This document shows, one piece after another, positions 1 through 8,514 of a stretch of DNA of 64,000 nt; the stretch's first letter is position 1, and each line of letters opens with the position of its first letter. The stretch is from Pontibacter ramchanderi (lineage in GTDB: Bacteria > Bacteroidota > Bacteroidia > Cytophagales > Hymenobacteraceae), in assembly GCF_002846395.1 (NCBI RefSeq), contig NZ_PJMU01000001.1:1240001-1304000 (forward strand), read 5' to 3'. Both the position numbers and the translations under genes were made by a program. The notes beneath the pieces are model-generated. The model was not told where the DNA came from and did not search any database. It saw nothing but the letters and a program-made list of their open reading frames with translations.

Positions 1-2
1 TG

Positions 3-401
3 GTTGCCATGCTCACAGGGGGCGTGGCAATGGTGTTTGCGAAGATGGGAATGAATAACAACGCCAATGAACACCTGGCTTTGGTTATACGCACAGGGGT
101 GTTGTTTATGATGGTGCTGGGCCACGCCCTCTACGCAGGTGGCCTCAAGACAGCCAGGCTGATCGACAACAAAACGCTGACTTGGTTTATACTGGCGGGC
201 GCCTGCACAGCCGTCTACTGGATTCTCTATTTCAAAGCCATTAAAACAGCCGATGTGTCGGTGGTGGCCACGATAGACCGGGCAGGTATACTCGTCACGG
301 TGGGCCTCTCCTACTTTCTGCTGAACGAGCCGCTCACGCCGCGCCTGCTGCTGGGTATGGGCGTGATCTTGTGCGGTACGCTTATACTTATCTGGAAATA
401 G
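3..401 (+). CDS. EamA-family small membrane transporter, 5'-truncated
   Basis: The reading frame is open to the left window edge and the protein would be only 130 aa from its first ATG at position 9, whereas single-domain EamA proteins are about 140 aa, so roughly ten residues probably lie outside the window. Four hydrophobic segments are visible. The second half, with a YWILYFKAIKTADVS stretch followed by a LLNEPLTP turn and a final GTLILIWK helix, is the usual EamA (drug/metabolite transporter) signature. It would sit in the inner membrane; the substrate cannot be told. The stop codon lies 4 bp before the acetyltransferase ATG, suggesting co-transcription. Confidence 0.8.
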   Translation, partial: VAMLTGGVAMVFAKMGMNNNANEHLALVIRTGVLFMMVLGHALYAGGLKTARLIDNKTLTWFILAGACTAVYWILYFKAIKTADVSVVATIDRAGILVTVGLSYFLLNEPLTPRLLLGMGVILCGTLILIWK

Positions 402-405
402 ACAG

Positions 406-891
406 ATGATACACATTGAACCAATGCAAGTGGAGCATGCACACGACGTGCTTCGCATTTACGCCGAAGGACTGGTAACAGGCTTTTCCACTTTCAACAC
501 CGAAGTGCCTACTTGGGAGGAATGGGACCGCAACCACCTGCCGCATACCCGATTGGTAGCAACCGAAAGTGCTGAGGTGCTGGGATGGGTAGCGCTATTG
601 CCTGTTTCTTCCAGGAGCTGCTACCGGGGTGTGGCCGAGTTCAGTATTTACATAGCTGCCCGCCACCGGGGCAGAGGTATAGCCGACCAGCTCATGCGCG
701 CTATGATCGAAAAGAGCGAAGCCAATGGCATCTGGACCCTGCAATCCTCCACCTTCGCCGACAACCTGACCAGCCTGCGCCTGCAGGAGCGGCACGGTTT
801 CCGGCAGATTGGCTACCGCGACCGCATTGCCCAATTACACGGCGTTTGGCGCAATACCATTCTGCTGGAGCGGCGCAGCGATAAGTTCTGA
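406..891 (+). CDS. GNAT N-acetyltransferase, phosphinothricin-acetyltransferase-like
   Basis: A 161-aa single-domain GNAT enzyme that would transfer an acetyl group from acetyl-CoA to an amine. The acetyl-CoA pyrophosphate-binding motif is seen as RHRGRGIA at residues 86-93, preceded by the beta-strand AEFSIYIA. The overall pattern (N-terminal HDVLRIYAEGL, central WVALLPVSSR, C-terminal ERHGFRQIGY) matches the phosphinothricin/methionine-sulfone acetyltransferase (Pat/Bar, YncA/MnaT) branch, but the natural substrate of such proteins is often an amino-acid analogue and resistance should not be assumed. It starts 4 bp after the EamA gene and ends just before a strong bidirectional hairpin. Confidence 0.85.
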   Translation: MIHIEPMQVEHAHDVLRIYAEGLVTGFSTFNTEVPTWEEWDRNHLPHTRLVATESAEVLGWVALLPVSSRSCYRGVAEFSIYIAARHRGRGIADQLMRAMIEKSEANGIWTLQSSTFADNLTSLRLQERHGFRQIGYRDRIAQLHGVWRNTILLERRSDKF

Positions 892-893
892 AA

Positions 894-927
894 CAAGAAA
901 GGCCCTGTTTGAACAGGGCCCTTCTTG
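894..927. terminator. Bidirectional rho-independent terminator
   Basis: Arms 894-909 and 912-927 form a 16-bp stem with one mismatch around a two-base loop, centred on GGCCCTGTT / AACAGGGCC. It lies between the convergent acetyltransferase and nucleotidyltransferase genes and can serve both, with AAGAAA/TTCTT flanks instead of a long U-run. Confidence 0.75.
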
Positions 928-990
928 ATATGCCCAGGTACAGTCTTTCGCTAAAACTATACCTGGGATGTGCTTACAGGTGACAGTCGC

Positions 991-1806
991 TTAGATCGTG
1001 CGCATGGTCAGTGCTTTGTAATCCCATACCGTGATATCGTGACCATACTGGGTCTGGTCGATGTAGGGTCCGCGGCAGATCTTCTCTTTGGGTGTTTCCA
1101 CGTCATACTGCTCTTTGGCGCGTAGCAGCAATTCGTCCATCAGCCAGCGGGGAATAATATCGCGGTCGGAAGGGTATACGAAGTGAAAGCTCATGAACTG
1201 CGCCAGCACCAGTTGCCAGTGTTGTTCGGTATAAGACCACAGGCGATTCCAATCGAGTTTTTCGCCACAGCGAAGGATCAGGTGATTGATGTCGGAGCCG
1301 TCGTAGCGCTCCCGGTTCTGCACGTACAGCTTGCACCAGATGAGTTCTTCGGGCGGCATGAACTTCACTTTCACGCCGTACAGTTCTCCTTCGGTGGCAT
1401 ACTCAAACCAGCGGTCATCCACGGGGCAGAGGCTGGCTGGGTTGTTGTAAATCAGATCCATCAGGTGATCTCCCTTTTTGGCTTTGGCCAGCCAGCGGGC
1501 GTCTGTCATTTCGGTGTAGTAGCCGCTCTCGGCAAAGGTCTTGAGGATGCGGGGGCACTCCCCTACTTTACAGAAAATGTCGAGGTCTTTCGTGGCTCTG
1601 TTGATGCCGGTGTACATGTCCAGGGCGAGTCCGCCCCCTACCAGAAACTTAGCCTCGCTTTTTACCAGCAGATTCAGCGCTTCTTTGTAAAAGTCTTCTG
1701 CCGATAATTCTCCGGGTGCCTTCTGGCCATTCTTCCCCACGGGCAAAGCAGCTTTTACCGCCGCCGGGGCCTTCTTTATTTTTGTATTATTCAGTTGCTT
1801 GCTCAT
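991..1806 (-). CDS. Nucleotidyltransferase-fold protein (AbiEii-like superfamily)
   Basis: A 271-aa protein with a DNA polymerase beta-type nucleotidyltransferase core: FLVGGGLALDMY around residues 54-65 followed by RATKDLDIF at 70-78, which supplies the paired metal-binding aspartates of the fold. The first 35 residues are lysine/alanine-rich and probably disordered. Such proteins are found among AbiEii-type toxins and in stand-alone proteins of unknown role. No adjacent AbiEi-like antitoxin is visible: upstream on this strand are 238 non-coding bases, downstream the convergent acetyltransferase. I therefore do not call it a toxin. Catalytic activity and substrate are unknown. Confidence 0.7.
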   Translation of the reverse strand: MSKQLNNTKIKKAPAAVKAALPVGKNGQKAPGELSAEDFYKEALNLLVKSEAKFLVGGGLALDMYTGINRATKDLDIFCKVGECPRILKTFAESGYYTEMTDARWLAKAKKGDHLMDLIYNNPASLCPVDDRWFEYATEGELYGVKVKFMPPEELIWCKLYVQNRERYDGSDINHLILRCGEKLDWNRLWSYTEQHWQLVLAQFMSFHFVYPSDRDIIPRWLMDELLLRAKEQYDVETPKEKICRGPYIDQTQYGHDITVWDYKALTMRTI

Positions 1807-2044
1807 GTGTTCAATTCAGGCTCTTGGATCTTCGAAATGTTCAGCTGGAGACAGTATGGCCTGAAGACTGTGGTTATGGGCGACAGTCTAAATTGTACTA
1901 CTCCTAAATCTAAAACTGAGGTAAGTGGTTTACTGCTGAAAAGCCGAATTGGTTGTAGCACTTACTAAATAAACAATCAGATAAGTTAAGTTGCGGTTGC
2001 TTAAATCAAAAACAGCGCAGCGAATTGCATACAAGGCTTTTGTT

Positions 2045-3406
2045 CTAGTAAAAATCCAAGGCGGAGCTGAAGGTGTTTCCGGCTTTCACATAAAACGGGA
2101 AGTTGGCGGTGGCCACATTTCCCTGTCCGTCATACACATAGGTATAGAGTCTGTAAGCGCCATCTTTTTCCGGAGCCTTCAAGGTAACGCTATTGCCTGA
2201 TACCTGCTGAATGGCACCCTGTATCATCTCCGGTTTCTGCTCTTTTATGGCGTTTCCGTCTTCGCTCACGGTTTCGGGCAGCAGCTCCCACTTCACCTGC
2301 AGGCTATCGCCGTCGGGGTCGGTGGCGAACACAGCGGCCGTAGAGAGCTCACCGGGCTGCAGGTATACCTGGTCGGATGGGAAGATATTCTTGAGCGATA
2401 GGTAGGCAATATGCGGCGCCCGGTTAAAGTCGCGCTCTCCGCTCCAGATCTCCCGCATCACCTGCGCCATTTCGGTTTCTTCGCCTGTATCGGTCATGAT
2501 GCTGAACCAGGTCGGGGTCGTTTCATACTTGTAGCCCCAGATAAAAGCATAGGCACCCAGGCAGCGGTCAGGGTCGTTTAGCACCGTCTTTTCATACCGT
2601 TCGCGGGCAAATGCGGCTTTCTCCGAGCTGGTTTGCTCGAGGGGCGCATACCACCAGGTGGTTCTGGTTTCCCAGTAACCCTGCCCCCCGAACTCAGCGA
2701 TAACATAGGGCCCGTCCCAGTTGGTGTCGCGCAGTTCGGCAGACAAATTATGGAGGGCACCAAATGAGTTGATGGACAGGATATCAATGGCCGGACAGCG
2801 ACGCTTGATGAGGTTCACGACTTGTTTTGGCACGTTCATGACAGTGGTCGTCGTCGGGTGATTGGGATCGATTTCATGGATCATTTCGGCTACCCCATTC
2901 ACGGCATCCCATACCTTCACGTTCGAGCCTTCGGCGTACAATTCGTTGCCCACCACCCACATCAGCAGGGCCGGGTGGTCTTTATATTTCAGCACTTCCG
3001 CGCGCAGGCGCTCCTTCTGGGCAGCCACATCGTCTTTGTCGTAGTAATTAAAGCCCTCGCGCTCACGCTCCATCCATAGCCCCAGCATAACGGTTAGCCC
3101 CTGTTGGTGCGCTTCGTCGAGCAGGCGCTGGGTGTCTTCGTCGGTGTGCCATACCCGTATGGAGTTGCCGCCATAGGCCGCCACCTTGTCGAAATGCTCA
3201 TAACCGGCGGCACCTTTTATAAAGTACGGTTTGCCATGGCGGTATAAGGTATACTTCTCGCCCTCCTTCACCACTTCTACTGTGCGGCCTGTTTTGGTAT
3301 ACCGCTGGTTATCAGACGATTTAAAAGAACAGGCGCTAAGAAGAAGTAAGCAAAACAAAAAAATTGTACTCTTACCGGTAAAAGTAACCATGCCGTGGGT
3401 GAACAT
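2045..3406 (-). CDS. Lipoprotein glycoside hydrolase, GH2-type TIM barrel
   Basis: A 453-aa lipoprotein: the signal segment ends in LLLSAC with the lipobox cysteine at residue 26. The catalytic domain has the GH2-clan acid/base motif GNELYAEG (N154-E155) and a nucleophile candidate in VIAEFGGQG (E238), so it probably hydrolyses or transglycosylates a beta-glycan at the cell envelope. The C-terminal about 110 residues look like a beta-sandwich accessory domain (DPDGDSLQVKWELLPE). The frame stays open to 4420, but that part is antisense to the glycosyltransferase; I chose the start next to the signal peptide (3406; an internal Met at 3391 is possible). It is divergent from the GT2 synthase 177 bp away, suggesting a shared polysaccharide function. 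Confidence 0.8.
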   Translation of the reverse strand: MFTHGMVTFTGKSTIFLFCLLLLSACSFKSSDNQRYTKTGRTVEVVKEGEKYTLYRHGKPYFIKGAAGYEHFDKVAAYGGNSIRVWHTDEDTQRLLDEAHQQGLTVMLGLWMEREREGFNYYDKDDVAAQKERLRAEVLKYKDHPALLMWVVGNELYAEGSNVKVWDAVNGVAEMIHEIDPNHPTTTTVMNVPKQVVNLIKRRCPAIDILSINSFGALHNLSAELRDTNWDGPYVIAEFGGQGYWETRTTWWYAPLEQTSSEKAAFARERYEKTVLNDPDRCLGAYAFIWGYKYETTPTWFSIMTDTGEETEMAQVMREIWSGERDFNRAPHIAYLSLKNIFPSDQVYLQPGELSTAAVFATDPDGDSLQVKWELLPETVSEDGNAIKEQKPEMIQGAIQQVSGNSVTLKAPEKDGAYRLYTYVYDGQGNVATANFPFYVKAGNTFSSALDFY

Positions 3407-3583
3407 ATTTCGGGAATAGCAGGATAAGTGTGATAAAAATGAAGGTAAAGCAATAGAACTTTTGAGGCTAGTACGAGTATAAACTTCAGATGTTATTGCA
3501 CATGACCATCTCAAACCATGCAAATCAGCACTTGCATGAAAATTAAGCCACCCTATTAAGATACTATACGACCTCTTTCGCTG

Positions 3584-5395
3584 ATGTTTAACATTCCTGC
3601 CAGTAATCCGAAAGTTCAGCATACCTCTATTCCCGGCGTCGAACCCAAACAGAGAGACATTCTGACGATCCGGCTGATGATTGTGATGGGCCTGATCACG
3701 ATGGCGCTTTTCCTGTACTGGTTTATAGACAAAGATCACATCGGCTACCTGCCGCTCTTCATTATGCTCACGACCGCCCTGGGCTTCAAGCTGCTCCGAA
3801 CCCTGCACGAGTGGTATCATTACTTTGACGTGAGCGTGCCGGTAAAACCCAAGCTGCGCACGAAGTTTAAGGTAGACGTGCTCACCACGTTTTGTCCCGG
3901 CGAACCTTACGACATGATCATCAACACGCTGGAAGCCATTCAGCGCATCCGCTACCCGCACACCACCTACCTCTGCGACGAGGCTGACGACCCGTTTCTG
4001 CGGAAGGAGTGCGCACGGCTCGGGGTGATCCATGTTACGCGTACCCAGAAGATCAATGCCAAAGCCGGCAATATCAACAATGCCCTGAAACAAGCCACCG
4101 GCGACATCTGCCTGGTGCTGGACCCCGACCACGTGCCCGTGCCTGAGTTTCTGGATGAGGTGCTCCCCTACTTCGAGGACCCCGAGATTGGCTATGTGCA
4201 GTGCGTGCAGGCCTATTACAATCAGAAAGAAAGCCTGGTGGCTTATGGCGCCGCCGAGCAGACCTACAACTTTTACGGCCCGATGATGATGGGCATGAAC
4301 GCCCACGGCACGGCCCAGGCCATCGGCGCCAACTGTACCTTCCGCCGCAGCGCCCTCGACAGCATTGGCGGGCATGCCGCCGGCCTGGCCGAGGACATGC
4401 ACACGGCCATGCAACTGCATGCCAAAGGCTGGAAATCGGTGTATGTGCCCAAGATACTCAACCGCGGACTAGTGCCGGGCACGCTTTCGGCTTACTACAA
4501 ACAACAGGTAAAGTGGAGCCGAGGCACTTTTGAGCTGCTGTTTACGGTATACCCGAAGCTCTTCAGGGACTTCACCTGGCGGCAGCGCATTCACTACGGT
4601 ACACTGCCGCTTTACTACCTTTTCGGTGTGTTCAACCTGATTGATTTCCTAATTCCTTCGCTGGCGCTGATCATGGCGGAGTTTCCGTGGTATGTGTCGT
4701 TGGGGGAGTTCCTGATCATGTTCACACCGTTCTTTTTGATCTCCATTGCCATCCGGCAGTATGCACAGCGCTGGTACCACGAGAAAAACGAGAAGGGTTT
4801 TCACCTGTTCGGCGGCATTCTGCGCACCGGCACCTGGTGGATCTTCCTGCTGGGGCTCATCTACTCTATTTTCCGGGTGAAGGTGCCTTACATTCCAACG
4901 CCCAAAGACGACAAACCAAAAAACAACTGGCTGCTGAGTTTGCCAAACATGCTGATGGTCGGGCTGATGCTGGGGGCTATTGCTTATAGCCAGCACCTGT
5001 ACGGCCACCTCTACACCAATCCCTATGTGCAGATGATGGCCATGTTCTCGCTGGTGAACATCGGTATACTGGGTGCCGTGGTGGTGATCGGGCAGGAGAA
5101 ATTCATCCAGTGGTTGCGCCATAACGTGCTGCACGCCCGCCTGCTGCAACCTGTCCTGCAGCCGCTCCGGTTTGCCATTTGGCGTACGCGCCACAGTTTT
5201 TACGACGGCATCCGCTACGTGGCCATCGTCATCACCATGGTCTCGGTGGCTGTGTCGGCCAGTTTCCTCATGTTTGGCTACAAACCCTACAACACCCCAC
5301 AACGGCAGGACCAGCCGCTTGTACAAAAACCTGCCAAGCCAGGGGCCCGCACCCATGCCACGCTTCCGGTGAGCATGCCGCCCGTTCCGCAATAA
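3584..5395 (+). CDS. Cellulose-synthase-like family 2 glycosyltransferase
   Basis: A 603-aa processive GT2 membrane enzyme. Two transmembrane helices lie at about residues 28-48 and 53-70, then the cytosolic GT-A domain with CDEADDP (131-137), KAGNINNAL (160-168), the DxD motif LDPD (179-182), the catalytic AED (269-271) and QQVKW (307-311, the QxxRW equivalent), then about six more helices. These are the hallmarks of BcsA/curdlan-synthase-like polymerases using a UDP-sugar. No PilZ domain is visible at the C-terminus, which ends in a proline-rich tail. No BcsB partner is nearby, so the polymer may not be cellulose. The divergent GH2 lipoprotein is the likely partner. Confidence 0.85.
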   Translation: MFNIPASNPKVQHTSIPGVEPKQRDILTIRLMIVMGLITMALFLYWFIDKDHIGYLPLFIMLTTALGFKLLRTLHEWYHYFDVSVPVKPKLRTKFKVDVLTTFCPGEPYDMIINTLEAIQRIRYPHTTYLCDEADDPFLRKECARLGVIHVTRTQKINAKAGNINNALKQATGDICLVLDPDHVPVPEFLDEVLPYFEDPEIGYVQCVQAYYNQKESLVAYGAAEQTYNFYGPMMMGMNAHGTAQAIGANCTFRRSALDSIGGHAAGLAEDMHTAMQLHAKGWKSVYVPKILNRGLVPGTLSAYYKQQVKWSRGTFELLFTVYPKLFRDFTWRQRIHYGTLPLYYLFGVFNLIDFLIPSLALIMAEFPWYVSLGEFLIMFTPFFLISIAIRQYAQRWYHEKNEKGFHLFGGILRTGTWWIFLLGLIYSIFRVKVPYIPTPKDDKPKNNWLLSLPNMLMVGLMLGAIAYSQHLYGHLYTNPYVQMMAMFSLVNIGILGAVVVIGQEKFIQWLRHNVLHARLLQPVLQPLRFAIWRTRHSFYDGIRYVAIVITMVSVAVSASFLMFGYKPYNTPQRQDQPLVQKPAKPGARTHATLPVSMPPVPQ

Positions 5396-5479
5396 GTCGG
5401 GCACAAAATACCCAACAGTTGCTGTTCGCTCCCGTTAATAAGGATAGTGTATCGATGTAAAACGCTAAAACTTAAGACT

Positions 5480-6181
5480 ATGAACAGATACTCATCAGAC
5501 CGGGACCAGGATCGCCACGACAGGGATTTCCATACCCACCGCTCGGAGCGCTACCGCCATCCGGAACAGGACAGGGGCTATCGTTTCGACGATTATGGCT
5601 CTGCCGCGCACGGTGGCTACGGCAACGAGAGCTACCAGGACACCTGGGGCAACCAAGGCAACGAACGGGGCGGCTCGCGCAACTATTCCCGCACCAACAT
5701 CACCGACAACAACACCTACAGCACCTCGCGCAACTACGGTAACATGGGCAGCTATGGCGGGGCGCAGGGCTTCGGCGACAGCAGAGGCGGCCGCCATGAC
5801 TCGGAACATCCATTTGATAGCGGCATGGGGCAGCGTGGCAGGTATAGCGAAGAACGCAGGGATTACAACCGCCACAACAGGTATGGCTCCAGCCGCGAGG
5901 ACCTGTACGGGAACGAGGTTTCGCGCCGATTCGAGGGTCGTGCCGGACAGGAGCGTTACGACTTTGAGCGCGATGACTACTATAGCTCTAATTACGGCGA
6001 CGACCAGGGCAACTACATGGGCAGCGGCTACCACCGCGAGTCGCGCAGCCGGTATGGCGAAGGCGACTATGGCTCGAGTGGCTACCTGGAGCCAGGCAGT
6101 AGTCGCAACAGGGAACGGTACAGACAGAACCGCCCACGCGAATTTAACACAGCCCGCAACCGCTGGGGAAACGACTGGTAG
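5480..6181 (+). CDS. Low-complexity Arg/Gly/Tyr/Ser/Asp-rich protein
   Basis: A 233-aa protein built almost entirely of R, G, Y, S, D, N, E, H and Q, with only one or two each of leucine, isoleucine and valine, so it has no hydrophobic core and is predicted disordered. Recurrent RY, YG, RGG and DRD steps resemble tyrosine/arginine sticker proteins. There is no signal peptide or membrane helix. I chose the ATG at 5480 (MNRYSS) over the in-frame start at 5447, because the extension is short and unlike the rest. Similar proteins occur in Pontibacter/Hymenobacter relatives, some with a SWFGD motif; that motif is not seen here. Function unknown. The codons follow genome-like third-position C use, supporting real translation. 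Confidence 0.65.
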   Translation: MNRYSSDRDQDRHDRDFHTHRSERYRHPEQDRGYRFDDYGSAAHGGYGNESYQDTWGNQGNERGGSRNYSRTNITDNNTYSTSRNYGNMGSYGGAQGFGDSRGGRHDSEHPFDSGMGQRGRYSEERRDYNRHNRYGSSREDLYGNEVSRRFEGRAGQERYDFERDDYYSSNYGDDQGNYMGSGYHRESRSRYGEGDYGSSGYLEPGSSRNRERYRQNRPREFNTARNRWGNDW

Positions 6182-6219
6182 TACCTAACGGCAAAATAGT
6201 TTCGGATTTAAAAACAACA

Positions 6220-6244
6220 AAGGCGCAGTTTATCGCTGCGCCTT
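6220..6244. terminator. Rho-independent terminator overlapping the GH25 stop
   Basis: AAGGCGCAG (6220-6228) and CTGCGCCTT (6236-6244) form a 9-bp stem with a seven-base loop. On the minus strand it contains the GH25 stop codon (6230-6232) in its loop and runs into TTGTTGTTTTT; it may also stop the convergent low-complexity gene. Confidence 0.65.
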
Positions 6245-7108
6245 CGCTGTTTTGGCTGGTTCCTTTGGTTGAATACACAGCTTAAGAATGTCTTTCTTAG
6301 TCCCGTAAAAGATATTGCAGTCCACAGGTCCCCGTATACCTTCGATCACGCCACGGTCGGTATGCTGCCAAAACGAGAGCAGGGCGCGGTCGGTGCGCTG
6401 CATCTGCAGCTCTTTCACGTTATAATGCGCGATCCAGAGAGTATACTCGTCAAAAAAGCCCTCCAGGTAATCCTTATAAAAGCTGTAACCGGTATAGATG
6501 ATCGGTTTAACGCCATAGGCGCGCTCCACACGCACAAGCCACTCTTTTATGTCGCCCCGGAAATGGTTGAGCGGTTGCTTGCCGCGCACCTCCACATCGA
6601 GCACAGGCGGCAGGTCTCCGGGCTGCAGCACCACAGTTTGGATGAAGTTGCGGGCCTGCTCCTCCGGCGACACATTGGGGCGGTAAAAGTGGTAGGCTCC
6701 CCTAATGATGCCCACTTCCTGCGTTCCTTCCCAGTTACGCTCGTAATGGCTATCCTTTAGCTTAACCCCCTCTGTGGCTTTGATAAAGGCAAAAGACACG
6801 TCGTTGTCGCGCACCTTCTCCCAGTTAATCTTGCGCTGGTACTTCGATACATCTATGCCGAGAATGGTATTGCCGAGCGGACTATGGCCTTCTGGCCAGA
6901 TGGGCTGCTCCTTTTCCGTAAAAAACTCCACGTAGAGCACCAGCAGGCCAATGGCAGCCACTACCCCTACCCCGATCCAGAAAGGCAGCCTGGACTGCTT
7001 TTTCTTGCCTTTTTTACGTTTCGGCGCGGCGCGGGGCACCCTGGGGGCCTGTGTGGCCTTGGGCGTTTTGATGGGCTTAAGCGGGGCAGGCGTTTTAACG
7101 GTGCTCAT
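6230..7108 (-). CDS. GH25 family lysozyme (membrane-anchored muramidase)
   Basis: About 292 aa. A proline/lysine-rich cytosolic head is followed by one transmembrane helix (PFWIGVGVVAAIGLLVLYVEFF) and a periplasmic GH25 domain: GIDVSKYQ, AFIKATEG, HFYRP and the catalytic pair DVE in PPVLDVEVRG, ending with FWQHTDRG and the VDCNIFYG box. These enzymes cleave beta-1,4 bonds between MurNAc and GlcNAc in peptidoglycan. The frame extends to a TTG at 7129, but the ATG at 7108 (MSTVKTP) is preferred because a TATATTTG promoter box sits just upstream at 7134-7127, overlapping the longer start. It is a single gene between a convergent disordered-protein gene and the next minus-strand gene. Confidence 0.85.
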   Translation of the reverse strand: MSTVKTPAPLKPIKTPKATQAPRVPRAAPKRKKGKKKQSRLPFWIGVGVVAAIGLLVLYVEFFTEKEQPIWPEGHSPLGNTILGIDVSKYQRKINWEKVRDNDVSFAFIKATEGVKLKDSHYERNWEGTQEVGIIRGAYHFYRPNVSPEEQARNFIQTVVLQPGDLPPVLDVEVRGKQPLNHFRGDIKEWLVRVERAYGVKPIIYTGYSFYKDYLEGFFDEYTLWIAHYNVKELQMQRTDRALLSFWQHTDRGVIEGIRGPVDCNIFYGTKKDILKLCIQPKEPAKTAKAQR

Positions 7109-7126
7109 GGTTTGCGCTGGGGAAGG

Positions 7127-7134
7127 CAAATATA
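7127..7134 (-). promoter_or_regulatory. Candidate Bacteroidota -7 promoter box for GH25 gene
   Basis: TATATTTG on the minus strand fits the Bacteroidota TAnnTTTG consensus, 18 bases before the chosen ATG. No clear -33 TTTG was found at the usual distance, so this is a partial match. Confidence 0.35.
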
Positions 7135-7174
7135 TACCTTATCCGGCTAATTGCTCAGCAGGACATATCAAAAT

Positions 7175-8350
7175 TTAGCGGCCTGTGCCCGACAGGTGCT
7201 CCAGTTGTGTGCCATCAAGCAAGGTATAGCCGCGCATGGCGTCGGCCGTCAGGCAGGAGTGCACGGGCAGGATCCCCACCAGGTCACCGATCTGATACCG
7301 GTCAAACAATGCTTTGCTGGCCCGTATGGTGCCATGCTCCTGCGACAGCGACACGACTTCTATACCTGCCAGCGGCTCCGACCAACCTGTGTCAGTTAGC
7401 TCTACCACTCGCCCATAAATCGTGGAGCCGTCTGCTCCTGTTAGACTGTCTTTGGAGAAATGCACACTGCCGCCGTGCACGATGATCTCGTTTCGCTCCG
7501 GATGTTTGGCAATGACCGGGCAGGCCATGCACACCGCTATCTGACTGTAGTGACAGGAGCCGATGTGCTGCTGGGTGAGGTCATAGAACACGTAATTGCC
7601 TGGTCGTATCTCGTCGACGCCGCTGATGGTTTGCAAAATACTGCAGGAAGGTGTATCGCCGATCGATACTTTCAGATCCGGAAAACGGGCCTTAAACCTG
7701 TCGCGCACCAGATTCAGGAGAAAGACCGTGGTGTGGTGGATGGTGCGAATGGCATCGGTGTCAGATTGTTTATAGGTATGGCCGTCGTGTGCGAGCACAC
7801 CCGTGAAATGCAGTTTATCGCTTTGCTCCAGCAGGGCCACCATGGCATCGAGCTGCTCGTGGCTGTGCGGCAGAATCCCGGTGCGGTGATAACCCGTGTC
7901 GATCTTGAGCCAGAGGTTAACGGGGTACTGCAGCTGTTCAGTCAGCGCCTGCACCGTCTCGATGTTTACCGACACCAGGTGCAACTGCACTTTTGCCGCC
8001 AGTTCGTTCACTAGTGCCATGTCGCGGATGTTGACGGGTATAGCCACCAGTATATCGTCCCAACCGTGGTTGGCAAAGTAGCGGGCCATCTTTAGCGACG
8101 ACACCGTAATGCCCGTTGTGCCCCGCTCCCGGAACCACTCCCCCACCTGTGCCGACTGATGGGTTTTGAAGTGCGGTCGCAGCCGGATGTTGTTCCGCTC
8201 CGCCTTCTCGGCCATCATTTCGATGTTCTGGCGACATTTTTTTTCATCGAGCAAAAGTGTGGTTTCTGTGATATGGTCGAGCATGTTGTTCTTCTTTAAC
8301 AGGTATAGCGGGGAGGTCGGGTGCAGGTATAGCTCCTGCGTTTTGGGCAT
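7175..8350 (-). CDS. PLP-dependent D-threonine aldolase / D-serine dehydratase family protein
   Basis: A 391-aa fold-type III PLP enzyme (alanine-racemase N-terminal barrel). The PLP lysine is K62 in LRPHFKTHQ, and the metal site typical of D-threonine aldolase/D-serine dehydratase appears as PVHSC with H364 and C366. The family cleaves D-beta-hydroxy-amino acids or dehydrates D-serine, using PLP and a divalent metal; which reaction applies is not decidable here. Two starts are possible: 8350 (MPKTQEL) and 8284 (MLDHITET); the shorter fits the family's usual N-terminus starting just before TLLLDEKK. It is divergent from hemN. Confidence 0.8.
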   Translation of the reverse strand: MPKTQELYLHPTSPLYLLKKNNMLDHITETTLLLDEKKCRQNIEMMAEKAERNNIRLRPHFKTHQSAQVGEWFRERGTTGITVSSLKMARYFANHGWDDILVAIPVNIRDMALVNELAAKVQLHLVSVNIETVQALTEQLQYPVNLWLKIDTGYHRTGILPHSHEQLDAMVALLEQSDKLHFTGVLAHDGHTYKQSDTDAIRTIHHTTVFLLNLVRDRFKARFPDLKVSIGDTPSCSILQTISGVDEIRPGNYVFYDLTQQHIGSCHYSQIAVCMACPVIAKHPERNEIIVHGGSVHFSKDSLTGADGSTIYGRVVELTDTGWSEPLAGIEVVSLSQEHGTIRASKALFDRYQIGDLVGILPVHSCLTADAMRGYTLLDGTQLEHLSGTGR

Positions 8351-8418
8351 AAAAAATCTTTTTCATGACAAAGATCACCCCTTTTCGCTGTCATAAATTT
8401 GAGAAAAAAGGTTTGTAC

Positions 8419-8430
8419 TGACAAATGTCA
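8419..8430. promoter_or_regulatory. Palindrome TGACAAATGTCA upstream of hemN
   Basis: Perfect inverted repeat TGACA-AA-TGTCA 85 bp before the hemN ATG, with another TGACA (about 8365) and TGTCA (about 8389) in the same divergent region. It resembles a Crp/Fnr-family half-site arrangement, reasonable for an oxygen-linked gene, but I cannot assign a regulator. Confidence 0.35.
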
Positions 8431-8514
8431 TTTCTTCAGCGGCCTGGGTGCCCGACCTTTGTATCCATAATGAAGCAGCTGTTGCTTCGATGTACCATTT
8501 TAGAAGAACACAAG

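Noticed and set aside
3407-4420. Minus-strand frame continuing 338 codons upstream of the GH2 lipoprotein
   Set aside because: Antisense to the GT2 synthase, rich in His/Gln, no domain; the signal peptide and lipobox lie at 3406-3329, so the real protein begins there.
5495-6188. Frames of 179 and 197 codons in other frames of the low-complexity gene
   Set aside because: Ala/Val- and Ala/Thr-rich products of reading repeated Arg/Gly/Tyr codons out of frame; the chosen frame has better start and genome-like third positions.
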